In this document: positions 29,244-36,796 of the stretch, one piece after another
How positions within the stretch are numbered: position 1 is the first letter of the stretch
Layout of the letters: the number at the start of each line of letters is the position of its first letter
NCBI GenBank assembly: GCA_002354655.1
Contig: DELY01000001.1
Location: forward strand, 156,648 to 220,647
Length of the DNA: 64,000 nucleotides
Source of the DNA: Pseudomonas sp. UBA2684
GTDB taxonomy: Bacteria; Pseudomonadota; Gammaproteobacteria; Pseudomonadales; Pseudomonadaceae
Reading direction: 5' to 3'
Program-made: the position numbers and the translations under genes
Notes under the pieces: model-generated
What the model was told of the DNA's origin: nothing
Databases searched by the model: none
What the model saw: only the letters and a program-made list of their open reading frames with translations

Positions 29244-30170
29244 TCAGGCTGAATTTCTCAGTCTGGTCAGGTCGCGCAGCGGTGGTTCACCGAACAAACG
29301 GCGGTATTCGCGGCTGAATTGCGATGGGCTTTCGTAGCCCACCCGATAGCTGGCCGAGGCGGCTTCCAGGCCTTCGCAGAGCATCAGGCGTCGCGCTTCC
29401 TGTAGGCGCAGCTGCTTCTGGTACTGCAGTGGGCTCAGCGCGGTGACGGCCTTGAAGCGGTGATGCAGAGTCGAGGTGCTGAGGTTGACCTCACGGGCCA
29501 GGTCCTCGATGCGCAGGGGTTGGTCGAAATGCAGATTCAGCCATTCGATGGCGCGGGTGATGCGCTGACCCAGGCTGTCGGCGATGGCGATCTCATGCAA
29601 GCGATGGCCCTGCGGGCTGTGCAGCAGCCGGTAGAAAATCTCGCGCAGGGCCAGCGGCGCAAGCATGGCAATGTCGCGCGGAGTCTCCAGCAGACGCAGC
29701 AGGCGCAACACAGCGTCGAGCAATTGAGTATCCAGACGATCCAGATACAGCGCCCGACGTGGCCCAGGATTGGGTACGCCAATCGGGCCTATATCGGCGA
29801 TCAAGCTGGCGATCAGCGCCGGATCAATCTCCAGGCGCAGGCTCAGGTAGGGCTGCTCGGGGGTTGCGTCGATCACTTGGCCGGTCACCGGCAGGGTGAC
29901 TGAGGCCACCAGGTAGTTCAGTGGGTCGTAGGTGTACTGCTCGCCTGCGAGGCGCACATCCTTGCGGCCCTGGGCAATGATGCACAGGCATGGCCGGTAC
30001 AGCGTCGGTATGGGCAGGCTGGGCTGGGTCGCGCAGGCCAGGTCGAGGCCGGCAATCGCACTCCCATGCAGGCCATCACCTGGGCACAGGCGCTGGATCA
30101 AGGCGGCCAGTTCGGCCTGGCGCGAGGCCAGGTTTTCGTTGAGGGCTGAGAGGTTGGCGAGTGATGTCAT
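29244..30170 (-). CDS. AraC-family transcriptional regulator
   Basis: The 308-residue protein has an AraC_N-type sensing domain (about residues 25-185; LYRPCLCIIAQGRKDVRLAG, NYLVASVTLPVTGQVIDATP, YLSLRLEIDPALIASLIAD). The AraC DNA-binding domain comprises about residues 205-305 (ITRAIEWLNLHFDQPLRIED, LAREVNLSTSTLHHRFKA, SYRVGYESPSQFSREYRRLF). AGGAG precedes ATG 30170. It is divergent from a short-chain dehydrogenase gene, and the 295 bases between carry two long direct repeats that are likely operators. That suggests it controls the SDR and itself. Confidence 0.93.
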   Translation of the reverse strand: MTSLANLSALNENLASRQAELAALIQRLCPGDGLHGSAIAGLDLACATQPSLPIPTLYRPCLCIIAQGRKDVRLAGEQYTYDPLNYLVASVTLPVTGQVIDATPEQPYLSLRLEIDPALIASLIADIGPIGVPNPGPRRALYLDRLDTQLLDAVLRLLRLLETPRDIAMLAPLALREIFYRLLHSPQGHRLHEIAIADSLGQRITRAIEWLNLHFDQPLRIEDLAREVNLSTSTLHHRFKAVTALSPLQYQKQLRLQEARRLMLCEGLEAASASYRVGYESPSQFSREYRRLFGEPPLRDLTRLRNSA

Positions 30171-30206
30171 GGCAGGGCTCCTGTGGCTTGCAGACTAGCC
30201 CGGTTT

Positions 30207-30384
30207 TTCAGGCAAGTCTGCGCTGCACATAAGGCGTTGCAGGTTTAGGCAATGATTCACCAGCAATAGGCAAGCCGCCATGTTCTATGGGCTTTCAGGC
30301 CGGCAATGGGCTGATCAAAGATTGCACGTAGCTATTCAGGCCGAGTCTGTGCATTGCAGGTTTAGGCAATAATTCGCCAGTAAT
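30207..30384. promoter_or_regulatory. Two long direct repeats in the AraC-SDR divergent region (candidate AraC operators)
   Basis: TTGCAGGTTTAGGCAAT plus an ATTC-CCAG-AAT tail occurs at 30237-30267 and 30354-30384 (28 of 31 positions equal, starts 117 bases apart, close to 11 helical turns). Each copy is preceded by a related TTCAGGC..AGTCTG.GC block (30207 and 30336), with a small indel between block and core. AraC-type proteins commonly bind such direct repeats, sometimes with looping. Confidence 0.65.
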
Positions 30385-30465
30385 CGACTAACCCAGAACC
30401 CGCCATCTGACCGAATCTGTTGTTGTCGCGGCTTGCCATGCCGCTTATCAGCAGAGGGTTCGGCC

Positions 30466-31203
30466 ATGTTGAATATCCAAGACAAAGTCATTCTGATCAC
30501 CGGCGCGAGCAGTGGTATCGGCGAGGCCTGCGCGCGTTTGCTGGCCGAGAAGGGCGCGCGACTGTTGCTCGGCGCGCGGCGCACCGAGCGCCTGGAACAG
30601 TTGGTCGGTGAGATCCGCGCGGCTGGCGGTAACGCGGACTACCGACGCCTGGACGTGACCAGTCAGGCCGACACCCAGGTGTTTGTCGATGCCGCTCTGG
30701 CGCAGTACGGCCGCGTCGATGTGCTGATCAACAACGCCGGGGTCATGCCGCTGTCGCGCCTCGATGTGCTGAAGGTGGAGGAGTGGAACCGCATGATCGA
30801 CGTGAATATCCGCGGCGTTCTGCACGGCATTGCCGCGGCTTTGCCGGTGATGCAGCGTCAGCGCAGCGGTCAGTTCGTCAATATCGCCTCTATCGGGGCC
30901 TATAGCGTGGTGCCGACTGGCGCGGTGTACTGCGCGACCAAGTATGCGGTGCGTGCCATCTCCGAAGGCTTGCGTCAGGAAGTGGGCGGCGATATTCGCG
31001 TGACCCTGGTGTCGCCGGGCGTGGTCGAGTCGGAGTTGGCCGAGAGCATTTCCGATGCGCCGAGCCGTGAGGCAATGCAGGCGTTCCGCAAGGTCGCCAT
31101 CACCCCGGACGCGATTGCCCGTGCCATCGCCTATGCCGTCGAGCAGCCGGCGGATGTCGATGTCAGCGAGCTGATCGTGCGGCCAACTGCCAGCCCTTAC
31201 TGA
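30466..31203 (+). CDS. Short-chain dehydrogenase/reductase
   Basis: The 245-residue classical SDR has NAD(P)-binding ITGASSGIGEACARLLAEKG, an NNAG motif (DVLINNAGVMPLSRL), catalytic Ser in IASIGAYSVV and the Tyr-Lys pair YCATKYAVRA. It also has LVSPGVVESELAES after the active site. The basic residues GARRTERL after the second beta strand favour NADP(H). ATG 30466 has AGAGGG upstream; an upstream in-frame ATG at 30439 lacks one. It is probably controlled by the divergent AraC regulator and co-transcribed with the next small gene. The substrate is unknown. Confidence 0.93.
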   Translation: MLNIQDKVILITGASSGIGEACARLLAEKGARLLLGARRTERLEQLVGEIRAAGGNADYRRLDVTSQADTQVFVDAALAQYGRVDVLINNAGVMPLSRLDVLKVEEWNRMIDVNIRGVLHGIAAALPVMQRQRSGQFVNIASIGAYSVVPTGAVYCATKYAVRAISEGLRQEVGGDIRVTLVSPGVVESELAESISDAPSREAMQAFRKVAITPDAIARAIAYAVEQPADVDVSELIVRPTASPY

Positions 31204-31228
31204 GCAGGCCTACCTGGAGAACGCCACG

Positions 31229-31507
31229 ATGTTTAGCCATACCGCTGTGCTGCGCGCCGCGCGTGGGTGTGCCGAGCCATTAGGACTGTGTCTGGATGAC
31301 CTGCGTGAACCCGTGCAACGCATGGCGGGGTGCCTGGGTGTCGAGGTGCGACGGGTGCCGCACGATGCGGCGCTGTGGGTGCTGGAGACGCGCTGGCAAT
31401 CGGCGGCTGCCATGCAGGCGTTCTTCCTCGCGCCGCGGCTGCAGCAACTGCTGGACCGCGCCGTGCAGCAGGGCATGCTCAGCGGCTTGGATTGCGAGGC
31501 CGCCTGA
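31229..31507 (+). CDS. Small protein resembling antibiotic-biosynthesis-monooxygenase (ABM) domain
   Basis: The 92-residue product begins 25 bases after the SDR stop with TGGAGA upstream, so it is likely in the same transcript. The central part LWVLETRWQSAAAMQAFFLAPRL reads like the beta strand and helix of ABM-type dimeric alpha/beta-barrel proteins (typically a W.s..a...h...p). It is a weak family match made by eye. A terminator follows directly. Confidence 0.6.
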   Translation: MFSHTAVLRAARGCAEPLGLCLDDLREPVQRMAGCLGVEVRRVPHDAALWVLETRWQSAAAMQAFFLAPRLQQLLDRAVQQGMLSGLDCEAA

Positions 31508-31516
31508 ACGGCAAAA

Positions 31517-31546
31517 CGCCCCGTCGCTAGCGATAGCGGCGGGGCG
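31517..31546. terminator. Hairpin terminator between convergent SDR/ABM operon and ohr
   Basis: CGCCCCGTCGCTA (31517-31529) and TAGCGGCGGGGCG (31534-31546) form a 13-bp stem with one G-T pair and a GCGA loop. Short T and A runs flank it. It separates the plus-strand SDR operon from ohr on the minus strand. Confidence 0.75.
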
Positions 31547-31609
31547 GTTCTGCATTGTGCCGAGCATTGAAAGACGCTCTGCACCTTGGTGGAGCGCTTG
31601 AGCTAAGGA

Positions 31610-32038
31610 TCAATCAACCAGTGTCAGGGTGACGTCGATGTTGCCGCGGGTGGCGTTGGAGTAAGGGCAGACGATGTGCGCACGCTCGATCAGGGTTTGC
31701 GCTTGCTCGCGGTCCAGGCCCGGCAGGCTGATGCGCAGTTCGACTTCGATGCCGAAGCCGTTCGGGATCGCGCCGATACCGACCACGCCCTCGATCGATA
31801 CGTCTGCCGGAATGGCCAGTTTGTCGCGGCCGGCGACGAACTTCATCGCGCCGAGGAAGCAGGCCGAGTAGCCCGCAGCGAACAGTTGCTCGGGGTTGGT
31901 GCCCTGGCCGCCGGCACCGCCGAGTTCTTTCGGGGTGGTCAGGGCGACGTCGAGTACGCCGTCGGAGGAAACAGCACGACCGTCACGGCCGCCGGTGGCT
32001 TCTGCGTAGGCACGGTAAGCAATGGTTTGAATCGACAT
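31610..32038 (-). CDS. ohr: Organic hydroperoxide resistance protein Ohr
   Basis: Ohr is a thiol peroxidase of the OsmC/Ohr family that reduces organic and lipid hydroperoxides. The 142-residue protein has the two catalytic cysteines, Cys60 in [10 protein letters not shown] and Cys124 in [14 protein letters not shown]. It also has the N-terminal [14 protein letters not shown] and [18 protein letters not shown] region typical of Ohr. GAGGA lies 9 bases before the ATG. The regulator gene ohrR lies upstream on the same strand, with a 39-codon reading frame and a regulatory region between them. Confidence 0.96.
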   Translation of the reverse strand: MSIQTIAYRAYAEATGGRDGRAVSSDGVLDVALTTPKELGGAGGQGTNPEQLFAAGYSACFLGAMKFVAGRDKLAIPADVSIEGVVGIGAIPNGFGIEVELRISLPGLDREQAQTLIERAHIVCPYSNATRGNIDVTLTLVD

Positions 32039-32091
32039 GGTGGTAATCCTCTAAGACTGGTTGGTTTGAAGTTTGCTGCGGTGCGGCGTGC

Positions 32092-32211
32092 TCAGCCGTC
32101 GTGGTTGATCAGCCACGTCGGGTACAGACCTTTGCCGTCCTGCGGGTTGGCGTGGCTGAGAACGGGAGCCGAGAGAACAAGCGTAGCGGTTAGGGTGATC
32201 AAGGTTTTCAT
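32092..32211 (-). CDS. 39-residue secreted peptide upstream of ohr
   Basis: A short reading frame encodes MKTLITLTATLVLSAPVLSH, then Ala-Asn-Pro, then a 17-residue polar tail ending LYPTWLINHDG. The first 21 residues form a convincing signal peptide with an Ala-X-Ala-like cleavage site (SHA). GGAGA sits 6 bases before the ATG, which supports translation. It lies 53 bases upstream of ohr on the same strand and downstream of the presumed OhrR-controlled promoter, so the two are probably co-transcribed. I do not recognise the family. It could also be the remnant of a longer gene. Confidence 0.6.
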   Translation of the reverse strand: MKTLITLTATLVLSAPVLSHANPQDGKGLYPTWLINHDG

Positions 32212-32245
32212 GACAGTTCTCCACGAGTAATAACGTTGTTCGGTT

Positions 32246-32277
32246 GGGGGGGGGGGAAGGCAACTGCGCAGCCTTCC
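32246..32277 (-). promoter_or_regulatory. Homopolymeric G11/C11 tract and adjacent hairpin in the ohr leader
   Basis: Eleven consecutive G bases (32246-32256 on the plus strand; C tract on the coding strand) abut a 7-bp stem GGAAGGC (32255-32261) / GCCTTCC (32271-32277). Both lie 35-70 bases upstream of the peptide start, between it and the likely promoter. Such tracts change length by slippage, so they may tune expression. Confidence 0.5.
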
Positions 32278-32297
32278 GTTGGTATTTCACGCTAATA

Positions 32298-32356
32298 TTT
32301 TGTGCGCTAATCAGTTCCATGGGGAGAACTCTAGTGCTCATTAATTTAGTGCGCAA
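32298..32356. promoter_or_regulatory. Candidate OhrR operator region upstream of ohr
   Basis: TTTTGTGCGCTAA (32298-32310) and TTTAGTGCGCAA (32345-32356) are related, roughly inverted motifs around the presumed ohr promoter. A similar box, TTTATCGCGCTAA (33008-33020), lies just upstream of ohrR. Shared boxes at both genes fit an autoregulated repressor. The assignment to OhrR is inference. Confidence 0.45.
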
Positions 32357-32519
32357 GATATATTTTTGAACATTTAGCGATAAGTGCTGCTTTGTTCAGG
32401 CATAAGCGAGGATTGGCGGGCTATTGCACGATGTTTTCGGCGGGCGATGGGCGTGAGCGGAGTGGGGAATATAGGCGGTAAGAGGGGCGTGAGGTAGCCG
32501 GCAAGGCCGCCCGGGGTGC

Positions 32520-32972
32520 TTACACGGCCTGTTGCAGGCTGCTGCGTAAGGCGACTAGTTCAGCCTTCAGCGCGCCGAGTTCCGCTGCGGATTGCTGGGT
32601 GGCGGTTAGGATGCAACTGGGAATGCTCTTAGCGTGTTCTCGCAGGTTGCGGCCTTTGTCGGTCAGGAACAGCTCCACCACGCGCTCGTCGGCACGGCTG
32701 CGGGTGCGCTTGAGCAGGCCCTCGGCTTCCAGGCGCTTGAGCAGTGGGGTGACGGAGCCGGGGTCGGTCAGCAGGCGACTGCTGATGTCGCCCACGGTGA
32801 TGCCATCACCTTCCCAGAGCACCATCATGGCCAAGTACTGCGGGTAGGTCAGGCCAAGCGCTTGCAGCAGTGGCTTGTACACCTTGGTCAGCAGCAGCGA
32901 GGTGGAATAGAGGGCAAAGCACAGCTGGTTGTCGAGCAACAGCTCGGCGCAGGCGTCGTCTTGGGGGGCCAT
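32520..32972 (-). CDS. ohrR: MarR-family organic-peroxide sensor OhrR
   Basis: The 150-residue MarR-type repressor has the OhrR N terminus LLLDNQLCFALYSTSLLLTK, with Cys18 in the place of the reactive sensor cysteine. The winged helix-turn-helix (ITVGDISSRLLTDPGSVTPLLKRLEAEGLL) and wing (RTRSRADERVVELFLTDKG) follow. OhrR normally represses ohr until its cysteine is oxidised by organic hydroperoxide. The pairing with ohr in the same orientation supports the name. GGAG precedes the ATG. Confidence 0.93.
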   Translation of the reverse strand: MAPQDDACAELLLDNQLCFALYSTSLLLTKVYKPLLQALGLTYPQYLAMMVLWEGDGITVGDISSRLLTDPGSVTPLLKRLEAEGLLKRTRSRADERVVELFLTDKGRNLREHAKSIPSCILTATQQSAAELGALKAELVALRSSLQQAV

Positions 32973-33096
32973 GGTGATCTCCGGCGGTGCGTGGCGAATG
33001 ACGACAATTTATCGCGCTAACTACTGGGATGCCAATTGAATGCGGCCATGACCGAGAAATGGCCAGTCAGACCACCTCGCGGCCATGGGCTCATGG

Positions 33097-33978
33097 TTAC
33101 TCCGCAGCCGTGTGTGCCTTGCTCGCGCCCTTGGGCGCAAAACGTGCGGCCAGGCGCATGGAGGCGGTTACCAAACGCTGGTAGAAGGCCGGCCACAGCC
33201 GTTGCATGCCATCCAGGGCATAGGCGTCGGGGCCGATGAGGATGCGCCGTTTGTTCGCCAGCACGCCGTTGATGATCACCTGCGCGGCTTTCTCCGGGGT
33301 AGTGCGAAGCAACTGGTCGTTGAACTGCTGGCGCGCCTGGTCGGCGTCCTGGCCGGTGACGCTGCTCAGGCTGTCGTTCATCCGCGCGGTCTTGGCGATG
33401 TTGGTCTTAATCCCGCCGGGGTGCACGCAACTGGCCGATACGCCGCAGGCCTGCATGTCCAGTTCCTGGCGCAGCGATTCGGTAAAACCGCGCACGGCGA
33501 ACTTACTGGCGTTGTAGGCGCTCATGCCGGGTTGCGAGAACAACCCGAACACGCTCGACACGTTGACGATATGACCACTGCCCGCAGCTTTGATGTGTGG
33601 CAGGAAGGCCTTGGTGCCGTGTATCACGCCCCAGAAGTTGATGGCCATGATCCACTCATAATCGGCGTAGTCGTTGCCTTCCACCGTGCCGCCCTGGGCC
33701 ACTCCGGCATTGTTGAAGATGGCGTTGACCCGGCCGTGCTCGGCTACCACCAGGGCGGCCCAGGCATGCACGGCCTCGCGGTCGGCGACGTTGACCGTGG
33801 CCTCGCTGACGCTGACACCGAGTTTGCGCGCCTGGGCGGCGGTTTCCGCCAGGCCCTCGACGTTGACGTCGGAGAGCGCCAGGTGACAGCCCTGGCGCGC
33901 CAGGCCGTAGGCGAGCGCGCGGCCGATGCCGGAGCCGGCGCCTGTGATGGCGGCGACTTTATTCTCGAAGGACTTCAT
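33097..33978 (-). CDS. Short-chain dehydrogenase/reductase coupled to a flavin monooxygenase
   Basis: The 293-residue SDR has AAITGAGSGIGRALAYGLAR, IFNNAGVAQGG, the serine in IVNVSSVFGLF and the catalytic Tyr-Lys in YNASKFAVRGF. The VHPGGIKTNIAKTAR segment follows, and a C-terminal extension ends in KGASKAHTAAE. The Asp in LALSDVNVEG after the second strand suggests NAD(H). Its ATG overlaps the stop of the monooxygenase gene by four bases (ATGA). The two probably act on the same alcohol/ketone pathway, with the SDR giving the ketone substrate of the monooxygenase. The actual substrate is unknown. Confidence 0.93.
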   Translation of the reverse strand: MKSFENKVAAITGAGSGIGRALAYGLARQGCHLALSDVNVEGLAETAAQARKLGVSVSEATVNVADREAVHAWAALVVAEHGRVNAIFNNAGVAQGGTVEGNDYADYEWIMAINFWGVIHGTKAFLPHIKAAGSGHIVNVSSVFGLFSQPGMSAYNASKFAVRGFTESLRQELDMQACGVSASCVHPGGIKTNIAKTARMNDSLSSVTGQDADQARQQFNDQLLRTTPEKAAQVIINGVLANKRRILIGPDAYALDGMQRLWPAFYQRLVTASMRLAARFAPKGASKAHTAAE

Positions 33979-35528
33979 ACGCTGGCCTCCTGTGCCAGTT
34001 GCAGGGCATGGCTTTGTGCCGGGTGCGCGGCGTTGCGGCGACTGAAGTGGTAGGCCGCCGGGTCGAAGTTGCGGGTCAGCAGGCGAAAGCGCCAGGTGAA
34101 GCCCGGCCAGACCGTGCAGTTACGCCCGCTCACCGGATGCAGGTACCAGCTCTTGCAGCCGCCGGCGTTCCATACGGTGTTGCCGAGGTTGCCCTGGATC
34201 TTGCCGTTGAAGGCGTTCTGCACCGCGCGTTTGACTTCCAGGCTCTGCAACTTCTGTTCGCCGACCAGCTTGAGCGCCCCGAGCACGTAATGGATTTGCG
34301 ACTCGATCATGTAGACCATCGAGTTGTGGCCCAGGCCGGTGTTCGGACCCATCAGGAAGAATAGATTGGGGAAGCCGGCGGTCAGGGTGCCTTTGTAGGC
34401 CTCCGGGCCCTGTGGCCAGGTGTCGAGCAGGTCGACGCCAGCGCGGCCGAAGACCACGCCGCGCGGCAGGGGATCGCTCGGAGTGAAGCCGGTGCCGAAG
34501 ATGATCGCGTCGATGGCGCGCTCCTGTCCGTCGACGGTGACGATGCTGTTCGCGCGGATTTCCTGAATGCCGTCGGTGATCAGATCGACGTTGGGCTGGG
34601 TCAGCGCCGGGAAGTAATCGTTGGAGATCAATACCCGTTTGCAGCCCATCAGGTAATCCGGGGTGACCTTGGCGCGCAGCACCGGGTCCTTGATCTGCTT
34701 GTTGATGTACCACTTGCCAACTTTCTGGGCGATGGTCATCACCTTGGGCAGCATGGCGAAGCCAATCACCCGGCTCTCCAGCACGGCATAGATGGCGCCG
34801 CGCCAGAGCTTTTGCAGCAGCGGGAAGCGCTTGAAACGGTCGCGTTCGCGCGCGCTGATGGCGCGGTCCGGCTTGGGCATGATCCATGGTGCGGTGCGCT
34901 GGTAGAGGTCGAGCTGGGCGACCTGCTGCTGGATCTGCGGGACGAATTGGATGGACGAGGCACCAGTGCCGATCACCGCCACGCGTTTGCCGCTGAGGTC
35001 GTAGTCGTGGTTCCACTGCTGGGAGTGGAACAGCGTGCCGCTGAAGTTCTCCAGGCCAGTGAGCGCCGGAATTGCCGGGGTCGACAGGGCGCCCATGCCG
35101 GACACCACGAACTGCGCGCTGTAGCGATTGCCGGCGCGGTCCTCGATCTGCCAGCGCTCCTGCTCTTCGTCCCAGTCCAAACGGGAAATCTCGGTGCCGA
35201 GCAGGGTGTGCGGTTGCAGGCGGTATTTTTCCCAGCAGCCTTCCAGGTAGCCCTTGATCTCCGGTTGCTTGGCGAACATCCGCGTCCAGTCGGGGTTCTG
35301 CTCGAAGGAGAACGAATACAGATGCGATTGCACGTCGCAGCCGCAGCCCGGGTAATTGTTGACGCGCCAGGTGCCACCGACGCCGGCTTCTTTTTCGAAC
35401 AGCAGGAAATCATGCTCGCCTTGCTGCTTCAGGCGGATGGCCATGCCGAGGCCGGAAAAGCCGCTGCCGATGATGGCCACCTTGCAGTGGCGGGCGGCAG
35501 CGGGAAGGGGTGACACGGGTGCGTTCAT
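33975..35528 (-). CDS. Flavin-containing monooxygenase, Baeyer-Villiger type
   Basis: The 517-residue FAD/NADPH enzyme has the first Rossmann motif VAIIGSGFSGLGMAI, the fingerprint FSGTLFHSQQW (F-x-G-x3-H-x3-W, as in Baeyer-Villiger monooxygenases, here followed by Asn rather than Pro or Asp) and the second Rossmann motif VAVIGTGASSIQF. It also has FGTGFTPSDP and GPNTGLGHNSMVYMIE near the C terminus. ATG 35528 was chosen because AGGAG lies 7 bases before it; an in-frame TTG at 35534 is weaker. It is divergent from a TetR regulator across two palindromic operators. The likely reaction is insertion of oxygen next to a ketone, giving an ester or lactone. Confidence 0.92.
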   Translation of the reverse strand: MNAPVSPLPAAARHCKVAIIGSGFSGLGMAIRLKQQGEHDFLLFEKEAGVGGTWRVNNYPGCGCDVQSHLYSFSFEQNPDWTRMFAKQPEIKGYLEGCWEKYRLQPHTLLGTEISRLDWDEEQERWQIEDRAGNRYSAQFVVSGMGALSTPAIPALTGLENFSGTLFHSQQWNHDYDLSGKRVAVIGTGASSIQFVPQIQQQVAQLDLYQRTAPWIMPKPDRAISARERDRFKRFPLLQKLWRGAIYAVLESRVIGFAMLPKVMTIAQKVGKWYINKQIKDPVLRAKVTPDYLMGCKRVLISNDYFPALTQPNVDLITDGIQEIRANSIVTVDGQERAIDAIIFGTGFTPSDPLPRGVVFGRAGVDLLDTWPQGPEAYKGTLTAGFPNLFFLMGPNTGLGHNSMVYMIESQIHYVLGALKLVGEQKLQSLEVKRAVQNAFNGKIQGNLGNTVWNAGGCKSWYLHPVSGRNCTVWPGFTWRFRLLTRNFDPAAYHFSRRNAAHPAQSHALQLAQEASV

Positions 35529-35558
35529 GGCCAAGCTCCTGTTATGTTTATTGCTGGC

Positions 35559-35594
35559 GTATACAGCTGTATACCAAAGTAGACAGTTGTATAC
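35559..35594. promoter_or_regulatory. Two tandem palindromic operators between monooxygenase and TetR genes
   Basis: GTATACAGCTGTATAC (35559-35574) is a perfect 16-bp palindrome. GTAGACAGTTGTATAC (35579-35594) is a second copy with two changes, its start 20 bases from the first. This is the layout expected for a TetR-family repressor bound as two dimers on nearly the same DNA face, controlling both divergent genes. Confidence 0.8.
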
Positions 35595-35644
35595 TCAGCG
35601 GCAAGCCGTAACGCCACAAGCCAACTTTTAGGTAGGGTTTTGTC

Positions 35645-36367
35645 ATGGATGCAGACACTGGCAGCGATCAGCCCGTGCAGGAGAAGAGTGCCGAGGCACC
35701 GGGCAAGCGCCTGCTGCTGGAGGCGGCGTTACGTCTCACCTCAACCAGTCGCAGCCTCAGTGGCCTGGGGTTACGCGAACTGGCGCGCGAGGCGGGGCTT
35801 AACCCGAATACCTTTTATCGCCACTTCAAGGATGTCGACGACCTCGGCCTGGCGGTGATTCGCGAGATTTCCAGCAAACTGCGCCAGCCCCTGCGCGATC
35901 TGCGTCGCGAAGCCGCCTTGCGCGCCGTGCAAGGCCCGCAGACGGCCATGCCGACCCTGTTGGGCATCGACCTGGGCCGTGGTCGGCGGGTGTGCCATGA
36001 GACGGTGCACCTGTTCTTCGATTTCGTCGACGCCAATCCAGAGGCTTTCATCATCGGCGTGCGCGAGTTGCACGGTGCCTCGCCGGTGCTGCGCGATGCC
36101 TTGCGAGAGGTGATGGATGGCTTCGCCGTGGACATGGCCGCCGACATCCTCGAATTCAAGCTACTGCCCGCCAGTATCGAGGCGGCGGTGGTGCAACAGG
36201 TTTCCAGCCTGATCAGCCGTAACCTGTTCCAGCTGTCGCTGGACTACCTGGGTGAGCCCGCGCGCCAGGCGTCGATTCGTACTCTGGCCGAGGAGCAGGT
36301 GCTGATGCTGTTCACCGGCGCCAGCGTGTTGCAGAGCCTGGGGCAGCTACAGTTGCCGGTGAACTAA
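35645..36367 (+). CDS. TetR-family transcriptional regulator
   Basis: The 240-residue protein has an N-terminal TetR helix-turn-helix (LLLEAALRLTSTSRSLSGLG, LRELAREAGLNPNTFYRHFK) and a long ligand-binding helical domain (about residues 85-235) with VCHETVHLFFDFVDANPEAF. It is divergent from the monooxygenase-SDR pair, with two 16-bp palindromes in the 116-base gap, so it most likely represses that pair and itself. The inducer is unknown. Confidence 0.92.
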   Translation: MDADTGSDQPVQEKSAEAPGKRLLLEAALRLTSTSRSLSGLGLRELAREAGLNPNTFYRHFKDVDDLGLAVIREISSKLRQPLRDLRREAALRAVQGPQTAMPTLLGIDLGRGRRVCHETVHLFFDFVDANPEAFIIGVRELHGASPVLRDALREVMDGFAVDMAADILEFKLLPASIEAAVVQQVSSLISRNLFQLSLDYLGEPARQASIRTLAEEQVLMLFTGASVLQSLGQLQLPVN

Positions 36368-36389
36368 AACGGCTATGCAGGTGAATACG

Positions 36390-36788
36390 ATGTTCTCATT
36401 ACCCGTGTTTGGCGGCTGTGCATGCGGCGGTGTGCGTTACCGCCTGGACAGCCTGCCGGGCGAAAGCGGCTACTGCCATTGCCGCATTTGCCAGAAAGTC
36501 AGCGCCGCGCCTGCCATCCCCTGGGCCATGGTGCCGGCTTCGGCGCTGCACTACCTGAGCGGCGATATCGGCATTTTCCATTCCAGTGCCCGTGGCGAGC
36601 GGCGTTTCTGCCGCGCCTGCGGCACCCCGTTGGAGTACCGCGAGCAAGGCCGCGATGAGGTGGGCTTGAACAGCGTGACGCTCGACCAGCCCGAGGCGGT
36701 GGTGCCGCAAAAACATATCTGGTACGCCTCGCACCTGCCCTGGTTCGAGCTGGCGGACGACTTGCCGCGCTTCGCCGGCGAAGGCTAA
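36390..36788 (+). CDS. GFA-family (CENP-V/GFA) zinc protein
   Basis: The 132-residue protein has the cysteine pattern of the glutathione-dependent formaldehyde-activating (GFA/CENP-V) fold: GGCACGGVRYRL, SGYCHCRICQKVSAAP and RRFCRACGTPLEYRE. These bind two zinc ions. Most members have no proven enzymatic role. ATG 36390 is preferred to the in-frame ATG 36375 because CAGGTG lies suitably before it. The gene follows the TetR gene after 22 bases and may share its transcript. Confidence 0.85.
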   Translation: MFSLPVFGGCACGGVRYRLDSLPGESGYCHCRICQKVSAAPAIPWAMVPASALHYLSGDIGIFHSSARGERRFCRACGTPLEYREQGRDEVGLNSVTLDQPEAVVPQKHIWYASHLPWFELADDLPRFAGEG

Positions 36789-36796
36789 CGCTGTTC

